Shown: positions 53,301 through 62,644, numbered from the stretch's first letter. The stretch is DNA of 64,000 nt from Fragum whitleyi (GCA_948146395.1 OX411557.1:32280077-32344076), one strand, 5' to 3'. Translations and numbers: made by a program. Notes: generated from the letters alone by a model not told the origin.

Positions 53301-56300
53301 CTTCATTAACGACTTAATCGACGTTCTAATAGAAAAATGTGGCCAAGGAATCTTCATATCTAATTATATCAATGAAATATACGCATTAATATTTGCGGAT
53401 GACATCTCTAGCTTTTCAGACACCACTATACGTCTGCAAAAGCAAATTGTCTGTATTTCACAATACACAAAAGATAAGGGTTTAAAGATAAATTCGGAAA
53501 AAACAAAAATAGTAGTTTTTCGAAATGGCGGCATAGTTAAGAAATCCGAACGCTGGTTTATGGACGGCAACCCTATAGAAACTGTTCCCTTTTATAAGTA
53601 TTTAGGTGTTTACTTCACACCGAAAATGGCATGGTCTCTAACTAAAGAAAAACTATCAAAGCAAGCCGTCAAAGCAACATACAGTATATTTCGGTACCAA
53701 AAGAAATTTGGTAATTTGCATCCGCGAGAAATGTTTAAAATATTCGATTCAGCTGTAAAACCAATACTCTGTTACGCTTCAAACATTTTGGGTCATACAT
53801 ATAGTAGAACGATGGAAAAGGTACAAATAGATTTTTGCAAAAAATACTGTCTTTTGTATAAAAATTGTCCTGATGCGTTTGCTTTGAGTGAATGTGGACG
53901 ACTTCCACTATGTATAGACTACATGTGTAATTGTATCAAATACTGGCTACGCCTCCTTCGTCTTGAGCAACATAGGTGTCCGAGACAGTGCAACGATATG
54001 CTTTACCGACTCGATAACAGCGGTCGTGAAACATGGGCTTCATCGGTGAAACAATTGCTATACAGCAATGGCTTCGGATACGTATGGATTGCTCAAGAGG
54101 TTGGAGACAACGATTTATTCCTTATTCAATTTAAACAACGAATCACTGATTGTTATTTACAACAGATACGTAGTAATATTGAATCAACCCCAAAAGGCAT
54201 ACATTATCAATATTTTAAATCACTCCTTTCAGTCGAAAAATATCTAACACTAGATTTAAATTATAACTTGAAAAAGTCCCTAGCTAATTTCAGGTGCTCT
54301 GGACATGAATTGATGATTGAAAAGGGCCGACATTTGGCAATCGATAGGGAATTAAGATACTGCCCATTTTGTCTCAAATTTAATATAAAAGCTGTTGAGG
54401 ACGAAATTCACTTTTTTCTCTTTTGTAGTCTCTACGAAAAGATACGAATAGCATATTTTAACCCTAAATGGCTTGAACAAAGATCATCCTTTGCTTTTTA
54501 TAAAATAATGTCAACTAAAAAGCACGAAGAAATATTTTGTATTGCTAGATATATATTTTCTGCATTCAGTTATCGTCAGGAAACCTTAAAATCGCAACAA
54601 CCAGTTTAATATTCTTAAATTTCTCTCACTCTCTCAGATAAACTTTGTACTTTGTATGAAATGTTATTGTAGGCCGGTGGCCTGAAATATTGAATAAAAC
54701 ATTGTATTGTATTGTATTGTATTTTATGTAGGCCTATAAAGACTTGTGCAATTTGGTAGCGAGGCTATAAACAGTTTCATTCCTCCGTGAAAATATATAA
54801 GAACACAACTATCTTGTTCGCTTTCAAATCCAATAAAATTGTTCCGTAAAAATATGTCTTAATGTAGGACCAGTCCATAGATGTTTTGTTAATGTTGTTT
54901 TTTGTCTAACAACGACTCTAAATGTACCTTCATTCTTACCTTTCTACCCAAATGAGACCATATGCGACACAAATCTTGACCAAACTGTCTCATTGTACTG
55001 TCTTCAATTTTAACTAGAAAATCAGGACTGTAATAAAAAGACAATATATCCCATCAAAGACTTATTCTTTGCGAATTTCTTAAGTTGTTTCTAAATGAAA
55101 TTACTTTGTCAAACCTTTTACAACATGTTATAATAAATATACAAAATAAACGCAATAGTATGTTATCAATATTTTTGTAGTCGTCTTCGTAAAGTATAAA
55201 TATACAAGTTGGCCCATTTGTCGAACCTACTGCTAAAGAAATATGAATATACATAGAAGATGATAATGTTTCCTGTACTCACACCGTATAAATCGCGTTT
55301 TTGCATTCAAAAACATGTCTGTAGAGAAAAGACTGTTTTAGCTTTCGTTTCTTATTTTAGCAAGGAAAAATCATTTTTATTGTTTTTGTTATTAAATATT
55401 TCAATTGATTAACTTTATGTACAATCATACAGAATAGCAGAAATTTTAGCCAAAAATAGGCTTTATCCATTTGCGTTTTTTATTCAACACAAATTGTACC
55501 AAGAAGTCAGCTAAATTATCAGAAGAAAGTATACGCATGTATTTTGGGTGTCGCATTGATCAAACGATGGTAGATGTAGAAAATTAATGTGAATTGGAAT
55601 GAAAGAAAGTCAAAGAGGAGGTTTCCTATTTATGTCTTATATAAACTTCCACCCAAATATATGAGCACCTGTCTGAGATAGAAATATAGAAAAGGAGAAC
55701 AGTTTGGCAGCGTTTCTGACGCATAAACCTTGAAAACGTTAATTTAAGTTAGTGGGTTAAGTTTTTTGGGAAGAGAAATTTTCAAACATTCATGGAATAT
55801 TTCTTATTATCTTGATGGACAGAAAAGTACATTCAGTGAAGTTAAATTCACAACCGTTTTAACTATCAAAATGTCTATTGGCTTATAGAGAAATCGCCCA
55901 CGACAGAAATTGTCCTGAATTATATTTTCCTCAACTACGAACTTGGTCACAAAAGTAAAGTTTTAAGACCACCGTCTATGAATTATTTTACATCCATCAT
56001 ACTGAAACATTTCTATGGCCCAATTTGAGAACTCGGGTAATCGCAAAATGAAAATTTGAACAATGCGTTACGAAATATGTTCTGTGACAGGAATTTAAAT
56101 ATGCTATAAACAGATGCGGTAGATGTAGGTCACGTGACGCCCTGTACCACGTGTTTCCATCTTGGAACGAGTGATGGGATAAAAGAAAAGGAGTAAGGAG
56201 GTGTTTCTATAGTTAAACCGAGAAGTTGGAAAAGTTCTACATAACAAACATGCGGTTTACAGAAAGATTTGACGAAATTGTTGATCGGCCATCGAAACTA

Positions 56301-59300
56301 AACAAGAAATAGAGGATAATTGTTTGTTTCAGTCTAAGATCGATTTATATTTCATTGAGTGAACAACAAAAGCTATATTTTCACGAGTGGAAGAGCCACG
56401 AGTGAAAATTTAGCTTTTGTTTTTCACGAAATGAAATATTAATCGATCTTACACTGAAACAAACGATTATTCTATTTTTTTAATGCAAAAAATGAGACAA
56501 AATGTGAAATTTCTAGGACATATGTTCGTAAAGAGCGTCATTTTGCACGTGATGGCTATGCAACGTTCATTGTGACGTCACTTATTTCGCCCCGCATAGA
56601 TGACGTCAGAAAGGATGAAATGCAGAAAAGCAGGGTATAAGTTTTTGATAATTTCACTGCTTTTGCGGTGAGATTATCAAGTGATAATCTACCGTTATTT
56701 CTCGATAAACCACCGAAAAGCATTAAAGAAACGGCGTTATTCGACTAGTTAGTTTCACTGTGACATCATACCCGTCGCTATTACCTTAAATCTGAGCAAA
56801 AAGACGGGTCATTGCATGCATATAATACATGTATATAAGTTTTCAAATTGAATACTAGATATTAACTAGTATTTGTCTTGCGCTAACGCCTCGATATGAT
56901 GTATAAGGAAATGCTTTAGATATACTGTCTCCAATCGTAGTGCAAGCTTTTTCTGTACACTTTTAATTAATGAATGCAACTTAAGGTCTATTTTTTAAGC
57001 AGCATTTACAAATACTCGAGGCTTGTAATACCAAAAGTATGTACTACATCAGAAAATCAACCATTGTTTATTTGAGAAGAAATCCGTCCTTATGCAACGG
57101 GCGAAAAGTTTCTACCCTTACCGATATGTATGTTAAAGTTGGCTGACAAGTAACGCAGTAAGACATTAATATCTACCAAAATCAAATGATGTAATCTTTT
57201 CCGAGTGGTGATTTTATCACCTGTATAAAGTACCTTTCCTTGTAATCAGTAGGAGTCCACTCCTCCAGTTCCATACCAGGACCATCGAAATACTCGCCCA
57301 GAAAGTCTTTCATTACAGTTGTATTCGGTGTACCAGCTTTAGACAAATCTTTAAACGCACTAAATACTGCCTCTGAAATTGTGATGACAATATTAAATTT
57401 ATCGAAAAATAGATACATAGAAAGAAGATATAACAAAACAACATACTTATGAATGTCTCAAAGAGGTCTGTCTCAAAAACCTTCGGGTTTGAAAAATACG
57501 TCCCGTTTTCTAATAATCGGTCCATGTTATTTGATTGATTTAACTTTTTAAAATGATAGACTCCTTAGCTGTTACCCAGCCCAGCGTTCAGAATGAAAAA
57601 AACAATGCGAACTGTTTCAAATAATGCGGTCCGCTTCGCACTTGCATACTAAGGAGGGTATATTTTGCAAACAGTTCGCATCATTTTGTCATCCTGAACG
57701 CAGGACATGTCTTGTCGTGAGCACCAGTGGAGGAACGACGAATTCAAGATTATTTTACCCGTTTTACAGTACATTTTGGTTCAATTAGGTGTCCCTACCA
57801 AAAACACCACTCGCATCTAGGGGCACTAAGATCCGCAAATACGGTTTATTCGTTTGATGGAGTTAACGCTGCTTTTAACAATCGTTCAGTTATATCGCGG
57901 CGGATGGAGCACCTCACGAATAGCGGATTTCTGGTAATTAACTTCCAGTACTACCATTACTTATTTCCTAGCCTCCAGCTGCTATCCCACATAAATCTAA
58001 GTTTATCAACCCTTTGGCGAGTGACGAATACATTTGTAGATGGAAAAGACGAATGTGACCGTCGGCAATCGATCCCGCAACGTTTAAGATTGTCTTTGTG
58101 AATCGCAGACCTGTTATTACCGAGAATACGGGGTGTCTTACTTGGATTAACTTTAAGATTCATGTCAACAAATGTCTTCGAATCTTCGAACAATCCGGCA
58201 GTCTGGATTGCATGTAGAAAATCTCCATTGCACCAGATTTGACTGTGAAAAAAAGAATGACAGTTTTAAACAAATTAAATGATTTATATTTGTACTTGTT
58301 TTTGGTATACCAATAGGTCGCTGTGCACGTATCCAAAAAAGATTCTTTTTTTATTTTAAAAAAAAAGAGAGAAATTAATTAATGAAAATTTCTACAAAAT
58401 CCATTCTCTAACTAGGGACATATCAAATCAACAGATCTTACCTAGTTTCAGTGAGTTAGGCTCAATATGGATTGGAAATGTTTTAGCGAGTCTACAAAAG
58501 TCTTCAACTTCAACAGTTGTTAGAGGCTGAAGGCGATTCTTGCACTATGATCAACAATCATTGTGAAAATCGATCGATCGTTCAAATCATTCATTCATTC
58601 ATCCACAGATTTGAATATTCCAACAACCTCCATTTTTCTGTTGTTGTTACTGAGGATGTTGATCACAGTTGTGCAGGAGAATGAAACAACGTATCCCAAA
58701 TTATTCAAATTGTAGTCTCAACATTTCAGTCGCGCAGACTGGATCTATATTTTTTCAACGGGATGGGACGTGCTGGGTCTTTATTCTAGGAGACTGATTT
58801 CACCCAGTAAAGCCACAATCATATTAATATCTGCGTCGTTAGTGTCTTAGGTATGATTGAAATATAATGTCTAAAGGTGGGTGGCTTTTACTGTGTCCAA
58901 TTAATGGACTGGTTAAATAGTTAAATAATAAAAAGGGTCAAATAGGCCTGAGACGCACTACTGGCTATCGCGTTTGTTTTTTGTTGTTGTTGTTGTTGTT
59001 GTTATTGTTTGTTGTTTTTTTCTTGTTTTTTTTAATGCTTTCAATGACTTTGTATACCTTGTATATTGATTTATCTTGCAATAGTGAACAAACGTGTTCG
59101 CATAAAAGTAAAGGATTTTTTTGAATCATATTTATTTTGAGCTTGAGCTAAAAAAAGGAATATTTCGCGTAAATATCAGTAAGGTCCATTTTCCGTATTT
59201 TCCGTCGGAACAGGAACATTTTCAAAAGGAACGTCTCTTGTGACCTTACAATCACCCTTTGAAAGTTCCAAAATAAAATAATACTTGTGTACTTAAGGAC

Positions 59301-60560
59301 CCCTTTCACGTGTTTTGAAATAGATGATATCTTTTTTTCGAAAACTTTAGAAAAAAAAAATAGGTCCACTTTCCTTATTTTTCGTCGGATCAGACCCATT
59401 TTCAAAAAAAAATCGAATAAGCATGTGATTGACTCAAAGAGATCTATTGATTATAGATTTTATCGCGTATGGAGACTATTTTAAGCGGGTATCGATTCTG
59501 TACTTGATCCTTGTTTTCCGTCGGTTATGCGCCCGTTTCTTGTGAAAGTTTGAAAGAAAATAGATACTATTTGCGGATTTTAATGCGGGTAAACACGAAT
59601 ACTTTGAGCAAAATCAATTAGACCCATTTCCTTTAATTTCGGACGGATTGGCTATATTTTAAAGGGGAAACTTTCTTATTACACTATAATCATCCCACGC
59701 ATTAACAAAAATCATCGGATGTTCCGATATTTGTTGAAACACCTATTAATCAAACGAAAATTGTATACAGCCAGATTTATAGACGGGGGAAGGGGGGGGG
59801 GGGGCGAAAACAATTTCATTACTTTGGATCTTCTGGCACCTATACAGTAAAGCTAAAAATGGGCTAGTAACAGGGCAAACGATTTGTTATGTGATCATTT
59901 CTGGGTCATTTTGATTCCAATATCCAACTTTAACATCGCAAAAAAGTTAATTAACTGTTTACTTAATATATTTATAAGGGGTCAGATTAAATGAATCGAT
60001 ATTAGCAGTTATGTGTCAATCTTAGTTGATTTACTAATTCTCTTGTTGTTCTTTAAGACGTCCAAAAAAAAACCGCACAAGTGATCAATCGTTGGAATTT
60101 TTCGGTTCGCCTTTATAATAATAAAAATAATATCATAATAATCACCATAATGATAATAATGATAATAATAATAAAATCTATATTTATAGAAAGTAGCTCA
60201 TTAAGCTTTCACCATATAAACAAAACGATGAAGAACTTATTTACAATAATGCCTATTATCCCTTCGAAAATGAAGCAGTTTCATTTGTTCTGTGCATGCA
60301 TTTTAAAGGTATTGTCCCTTTCAAGTGATGGGTCACATATAATTGGTAGGCCTTTCAAGAAATAATAATTATAGGATAATGCTGCTACTTTTTGAAAAAA
60401 TTACACCCCATCGTTAATTCGTGCGATCTCGAACGTTTTGTCATTCTAATCGTATGCCTGGTCTCAGAATAGGAGCAACTTACCTTTCACAATCCCCGCT
60501 GTCGACATATTTTATATAACTCCAAAATAGAATGACAGTGATATATTGAAATATCCACAT
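44207..60560 (-). CDS. TREH: Trehalase (GH37), thirteen exons, complete
   Basis: Thirteen exons joined on the minus strand give exactly 1770 nt: 589 aa plus TAG, with every phase matching. The enzyme hydrolyses trehalose to two glucose molecules. It begins with a hydrophobic signal peptide ([20 protein letters not shown]), so it is secreted or at the cell surface. It has both trehalase signatures, [14 protein letters not shown] (159-172, split by an intron) and [10 protein letters not shown] (463-472). Arg162 (PGGRF), Arg209 (PNGGR) and Arg278 (RPESY) match the essential arginines known in insect trehalase. The likely catalytic acid is Asp315 in [11 protein letters not shown] and the likely base is Glu516 in MFEK. 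A Gly-rich GSGGEY and EGFGWTNGV follow. The C-terminus is a hydrophobic run of about 18 residues, consistent with GPI attachment as in mammalian trehalase (inferred) or a membrane anchor. Length fits animal trehalases. An in-frame TGA 15 nt upstream supports the start. Confidence 0.93.
44875..44928 (-). CDS. TREH: Trehalase exon 12 (54 nt)
   Basis: Acceptor TCTTGTTTCAG, 18 codons [18 protein letters not shown], phase 0 at both ends, donor CAG|GTAATA. GSGGEY is a one-substitution form of the family's GGGGEY glycine loop. Confidence 0.92.
45328..45349 (+). repeat. Poly-G tract in trehalase intron 11
   Basis: About 20 consecutive G. Similar tracts lie near 3859, 49432 (C), 59789 and 61901 (C). 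Length is likely unstable or error-prone in sequencing. Confidence 0.9.
45517..45741 (-). CDS. TREH: Trehalase exon 11 (signature 2)
   Basis: Acceptor TTTATTCACAG, 75 codons, phase 0 at both ends, donor AAG|GTGAAT. It includes [20 protein letters not shown] (PROSITE trehalase signature 2, 463-472) and ends RTGAMFEK. The Glu of MFEK (516) corresponds by spacing to the catalytic base of bacterial and insect trehalases. Confidence 0.94.
45778..45961. mobile_element. Foldback element (inverted pair)
   Basis: Left terminus GGGCCAACTTATTTCTCGCC, right terminus its inverse (GGCC after AATAAGTTG). The centre is a second palindrome CAGAATAGCCTA..TAGGCTATTCTG. ACG flanks both sides as a possible 3-bp target duplication. 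It lies 36 bp upstream (minus strand) of trehalase exon 11's acceptor. Confidence 0.8.
46715..46941 (-). CDS. TREH: Trehalase exon 10
   Basis: Acceptor TTTTTATTTAG, two bases completing Gly367, 75 codons, phase 0 end at AAG|GTTAAT. It encodes [20 protein letters not shown], then [14 protein letters not shown] (the family's FWN-x-x-x-G-x-WYDYD-like block) and [14 protein letters not shown]. Confidence 0.92.
47785..48005. mobile_element. MITE with 31-bp inverted repeats
   Basis: CAAACACAGATTGCGAAATA plus 11 bases is repeated inverted at 47975-48005 with a single mismatch. 221 bp overall, with no coding capacity. It lies in trehalase intron 9. Confidence 0.8.
48344..48553 (-). CDS. TREH: Trehalase exon 9 (catalytic Asp)
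   Basis: Acceptor TCTATACCAG, two bases completing Ile297, 69 codons, phase 1 end at TTTTAG|GTAAGG. It includes [15 protein letters not shown], and Asp315 is the expected general acid. The dispersed hairpin element at 48566-48871 starts about 11 nt beyond the acceptor AG, so part of the pyrimidine tract and any branch point probably lie in the element. Confidence 0.92.
48566..48871. mobile_element. Hairpin/CRE element, copy 1 (internally deleted)
   Basis: It shares AGAAATAGAGGATAATCG through AAGCATTAAAGAAA with 56305-56731, but the inverted right arm is mostly lost, leaving a short hairpin (TCACGAGAAAATATAGC). It carries two perfect TGACGTCA octamers at 48716 and 48744. It borders trehalase exon 9. 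Confidence 0.8.
49167..49222 (-). CDS. TREH: Trehalase exon 8 (56-nt microexon-like)
   Basis: Acceptor CCTATTTCAG, one base completing Arg278, then [18 protein letters not shown] and one base before GTAAGA. RPESY is the family's conserved loop. The exon is short, but its phases (2 in, 1 out) fit both neighbours exactly. Confidence 0.88.
49824..50057 (-). CDS. TREH: Trehalase exon 7
   Basis: Acceptor TTACTCTAG, one base completing Arg200, 77 codons, phase 2 end at AGAG|GTTTGA. It includes [20 protein letters not shown] (substrate-binding Arg209 in NGGR) and the helix [12 protein letters not shown]. It has potential N-glycosylation sites in NGTNHS. The next exon completes Arg278. Confidence 0.9.
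51051..51143 (-). CDS. TREH: Trehalase exon 6 (second part of signature 1)
   Basis: Acceptor CTAATTTCAG, one base completing Trp169, 30 codons, phase 2 end at AAAAG|GTACGT. It begins [10 protein letters not shown], completing signature 1 (Y-x-W-D-x-Y), and runs to [10 protein letters not shown]. Confidence 0.92.
51420..51540. repeat. Hairpin element, copy 2 (pair with 2510-2630)
   Basis: ATTATGATTTGAAAACAAAA pairs with TTTTGCTTTCAAATCATAAT around CGCAGTG..TACTGCG, nearly perfect over about 28 bp per arm. Confidence 0.7.
52040..52140 (-). CDS. TREH: Trehalase exon 5 (first part of signature 1)
   Basis: Acceptor GTAGGGTAGA..CTACAG read on the minus strand, 33 codons, phase 2 end at TACTG|GTAATA. 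It encodes the block ending [20 protein letters not shown] (159-163) with Arg162 belongs to trehalase signature 1. The Trp codon of YYW is split by the intron. Confidence 0.93.
52475..53158 (+). pseudogene. LINE RT, N-terminal part (before frameshift)
   Basis: Pre-RT linker and fingers/palm blocks; useful homology stops at about codon 195, after KYLSKK. Beyond the A6 run this frame reads unrelated residues to a stop. Confidence 0.85.
53062..54609 (+). pseudogene. LINE RT, C-terminal part (after frameshift)
   Basis: Homology resumes at GGRFYC (53062), upstream of the first Met (53113). It contains the catalytic FADD, thumb and a Cys/His C-terminus. The frame is open for about 515 codons, so decay is recent. 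Confidence 0.85.
54940..55027 (-). CDS. TREH: Trehalase exon 4
   Basis: Acceptor TTTTTATTACAG, one base completing Ser106, 29 codons, phase 0 end at AAG|GTAAGA. It encodes [20 protein letters not shown] then RIWSHLGRK, the helical block before signature 1. The intron to exon 5 contains the antisense LINE. Confidence 0.9.
55030..56300. other. No gene seen; trehalase intron 3
   Basis: AT-rich intron. Two CACGTG-like sites near 56130-56150 (CACGTGACGC, CACGTGTTTCC) were noted, with no other support as regulatory sites. Confidence 0.4.
56305..56731. mobile_element. Hairpin/CRE element, copy 2 (full)
   Basis: The left arm AGAAATAGAGGATAATTG..CACGAGTGG and the right arm CCACGAGTG..CGATTATTCTATTT are inverted copies (about 80 bp each). 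The tail carries two perfect TGACGTCA octamers at 56573 and 56601, the same 28-bp spacing as in copy 1. Confidence 0.82.
57234..57372 (-). CDS. TREH: Trehalase exon 3
   Basis: Acceptor ACAATTTCAG, phase 1 in and phase 2 out (donor AG|GTACTT). It reads [13 protein letters not shown], then the acidic linker region and [10 protein letters not shown], matching the family block around W-x-P-x-D-W-x-x-x-P. It joins exon 2 directly and in frame. A candidate extra exon (57447-57563) between them also keeps frame. Confidence 0.92.
57447..57563 (-). CDS. Candidate cassette exon or alternative start in trehalase intron 2
   Basis: Open 117-nt stretch on the minus strand between AG (acceptor side, 57564-57565) and a good donor ATAA|GTATGT. 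Phase is 1 in and 1 out, so inclusion keeps the trehalase frame and adds 39 residues ([12 protein letters not shown], then [20 protein letters not shown], then LFETFI). I do not recognise the peptide as a trehalase segment, and exon 2 joins exon 3 perfectly without it. The acceptor lacks a pyrimidine tract. It has an internal ATG that could start a form without signal peptide. It may be chance. Confidence 0.25.
57584..57701. repeat. Foldback MITE in trehalase intron 2
   Basis: GCGTTCAGAATGAAAAAAAC and ATGCGAACTGTTT are matched by the inverted AAACAGTTCGCAT and GTCATCCTGAACGC. About 33-bp arms with few mismatches. Confidence 0.75.
58142..58242 (-). CDS. TREH: Trehalase exon 2
   Basis: Acceptor TTTTTTTCACAG, one base completing Ser26, 33 codons, phase 1 end at CCAA|GTAAGA. 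It encodes [20 protein letters not shown] then [13 protein letters not shown]. The block L-x-x-x-Q-x-A-x-LF-x-DSKTFVD is a hallmark of the trehalase N-terminus. Confidence 0.92.
59180..59690 (+). repeat. Degenerate tandem repeat, three to four units
   Basis: GGTCCATTTTCCGTATTTTC (59187), GGTCCACTTTCCTTATTTTT (59363) and related GACCCATTTCCTTTAATTTC (59629), each followed by CGTCGGA- or GGACGGA-like and a CATTTTCAAA-like block. Confidence 0.55.
60110..60175 (+). repeat. ATA/ATG trinucleotide microsatellite
   Basis: Interrupted (ATA)n with ATG units. It lies just upstream (minus-strand downstream) of trehalase exon 1. Confidence 0.8.
60484..60560 (-). CDS. TREH: Trehalase exon 1 (start, signal peptide)
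   Basis: Minus-strand ATG at 60560. Twenty-five codons ([20 protein letters not shown], then SGDCE) form a hydrophobic secretion signal followed by the start of the mature protein. It ends in phase 2 at AG|GTAAGT, which joins exon 2 to give [11 protein letters not shown], the usual N-terminal trehalase block with paired cysteines. An in-frame TGA lies just upstream of the ATG. Confidence 0.85.
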
Positions 60561-60732
60561 AGTTGAGGCTCTTCAGTACCAAAACTAAGGTGAGTTGTTC
60601 AATGTGGACATAAATTATCAACAGATTATCAGTTCATGTGGACTTAATCATAAATAAGCCTGGTACAAAAACTATGTTTTTATCAATATTCATAGTTATG
60701 AAAAGTATTATTTCTCTTCCTGTGTCCTTGTT

Positions 60733-60960
60733 TAACCCTTTGCTGTTTAATCCCTGCTTTTTACGTGTCTGAGATTTTATGATTGAGAAAACATTGTGAA
60801 AAAAAGAAGAAATTGCTTTTGACAAGCAATTTCTTCTTTTTCCCCACTATTTTCTACCCTACTGAATGGTTATTTTTCAATTTAAATCCGCTTTATATTT
60901 TCGTCTGCAAAACCTTTAAATTTGGACAGGTCCAAAATTTTGTAAAACATGAAAGGGTTA
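60733..60960 (-). mobile_element. MITE family 2, copy 2 (reverse)
   Basis: TAACCCTTTGCTGTTTAATC to CATGAAAGGGTTA, with the hairpin AGAAGAAATTGCTT..AAGCAATTTCTTCT. It lies 170 bp upstream of the trehalase ATG, where a promoter or 5' UTR would be expected. Confidence 0.82.
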
Positions 60961-62480
60961 ACCCGTTTGTTACAGTTATCAACATCGTTAAATTGGCAAG
61001 ATAAATATTTTTGGAATTATTTTGGAATGATATTGATAGGGCGTGTGGAGTGAGTTTTGAATGCTTTTCAAGGGAAGTAAAACATAATGGATAATTTCAT
61101 CTAATCGGGTGCAATAAGCGATAATTTTTACCTCCCTTAAATAAAATTCTCTGATTTTTGTGAGTTCTATGTCGTCACGGACAAATCAGTCGCTTAAAAA
61201 CCACAGGCCAATAAAATCATGCAACTATTTGATCATTTGATTGTAATTTTCATCATTTTGAACGATTACTCAGCGATCTTGAAGCGTTTTCGAGTGATTG
61301 AAGAGAGTGTTTTGAATGAATGATGGCTCTGAGCGAGTGATATTGAATGGAGTTTTGATCGGAACGCTTGTCAGTTTTGTGATGTAATAAACTGTATTTG
61401 AGACTCGTCAGGAAGAAATGGACCATCCTGCAGCTAGTCTCAATTTTGGACGTTACATATTTCATTGTAATCGGATGTGACCAGTCCAAAATAGCAGTGT
61501 TTTCCGAGAACAGAATCTGTAATAATTATGAAGCGTACCGTAAAAATCCTAGTCGGACTATTGTTCTGGCTGTCAAGGTTGACTAGTGTAGATTTGGCTA
61601 GTTTGTTGAATTAAGAATGTAGATTTTTTCAATACGACCTCATGTTAACATCTACTAGAGGAGTTTCACGGAGATCCATGTTGGTCTTTTTTTCTCCTGA
61701 CGCTTAACATTTTGCAAGCTATGACGAGGCCGTATTACAGGCCGCAATCTCATTAAAATCATCTCTACGAAACCACTACGCTATCTCTCCGTTACGTATC
61801 AGGCAGGGGCATAGCAGTAGGTAATATGGTGGATCTGATTTTAATGAGGTTGTTTATGCCGTTTTTATCAACAGATGCCATAATGATATTTATATACACT
61901 CCCCCCCCCCCCCCCCCCCCAAAAAAAAGGCTTTAATTTCAGAGGAAAGATTATTTGTTCATATATATATAATAATAATATTAATGTTTAATTAATTCAT
62001 GTTACGTTGAAATACTCAGAATTAGAAGATAATGTTTGTTTGTTTGGTTGTTTGTTTGGCTTTACCCCCTGTTATCTGGAGCCCAGACTTGTTGGTCCTT
62101 TTTGTCCTTATGTTGGCATTACTCGTTAGTTCGAAAAGAAGCAGCCAGATACGACTGCAAGTTCCAAAGTTATATGGATTTGTTTTCCAAAGTCAAAACA
62201 GGAGTTGAGACAAGCTCTCAATGTCCAGTGTACATTTATTTCCTGCAATGATGTAGCTTCACAAACACATACTGGGTTCATCGTTAAGTCATTTTCGTAA
62301 TATCATTCTAGAATTTAGAATATACTGAAGTTAAATTCAGAAACTTTATTAAAAAAGAAATTACCAAACAACACAAGTTCAGACTCAAATTTCGAAAGTT
62401 ACACACAAATTATTTGATTATAGATTATAAAATGGTACCATTATCTTATAAAGTAAAACACTCAATTACCCCCACCGTTT
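60961..62480. other. Upstream region of trehalase; no gene seen
   Basis: An inverted pair AATCTCATTAAAATCA / TGATTTTAATGAGGTT lies at about 61748-61850, with a poly-C at 61901-61920. No coding signal or certain promoter element. Confidence 0.4.
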
Positions 62481-62489
62481 CGGCGAAGC

Positions 62490-62640
62490 AGATATAGTAA
62501 TCGGCTCAGTCCGTCCCTAAACTTGTACGGACCATATCTCCTAAAGTATAAAAGCTTTTATCTTAAAACTTCATAGTTAGAAAGATCTCAATGCGGAGAG
62601 GCCCTTGAAAATTTCGCCGGAGAACGAACAATGCCTCAAA
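62490..62640 (+). repeat. Solo monomer related to the 156-bp array
   Basis: CTTGTACGGACCATATCTCC, TTAAAACTTCATAGTTAG and GATCTCAATG align with the 19-21 kb monomer. It is the only trace of that family in the distal third of the window. Confidence 0.5.
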
Positions 62641-62644
62641 ACCA

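Larger units (their letters stand above)
52430..54720 (+). mobile_element. 5'-truncated non-LTR retrotransposon (LINE), reverse transcriptase with frameshift
   Basis: The first frame from 52475 carries the pre-RT and early RT blocks [31 protein letters not shown] and [15 protein letters not shown]. It breaks at an A6 run (53056-53061). The frame starting just there continues [44 protein letters not shown] (FADD active site), [13 protein letters not shown] and YLGVYF to a stop at 54607. A C-terminal Cys/His block ([16 protein letters not shown]) resembles the zinc-knuckle-like end of many invertebrate LINE proteins. No endonuclease domain, so the copy is 5'-truncated. It ends AATAAAACA plus (TTGTA)n. 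It lies antisense in trehalase intron 4. The clade is not assigned. Confidence 0.9.
58243..60483. other. Trehalase intron 1
   Basis: Contains a (TTG)n run near 58981-59010, the degenerate tandem repeat at 59180-59690, a poly-G near 59789 and an (ATA)n microsatellite at 60110-60175. No further exon was found. The exon 1/exon 2 join needs none. Confidence 0.6.

Noticed and set aside
56130..56160. CACGTG-type sites as a regulatory element
   Set aside because: Two short matches in an intron with no repeat in the other copy or further support; expected by chance at this density.
57727..58101. 124-codon plus-strand open frame
   Set aside because: It runs antisense into the trehalase exon 2 region and intron, has no recognisable domain and no splice or start support. 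Most likely chance.
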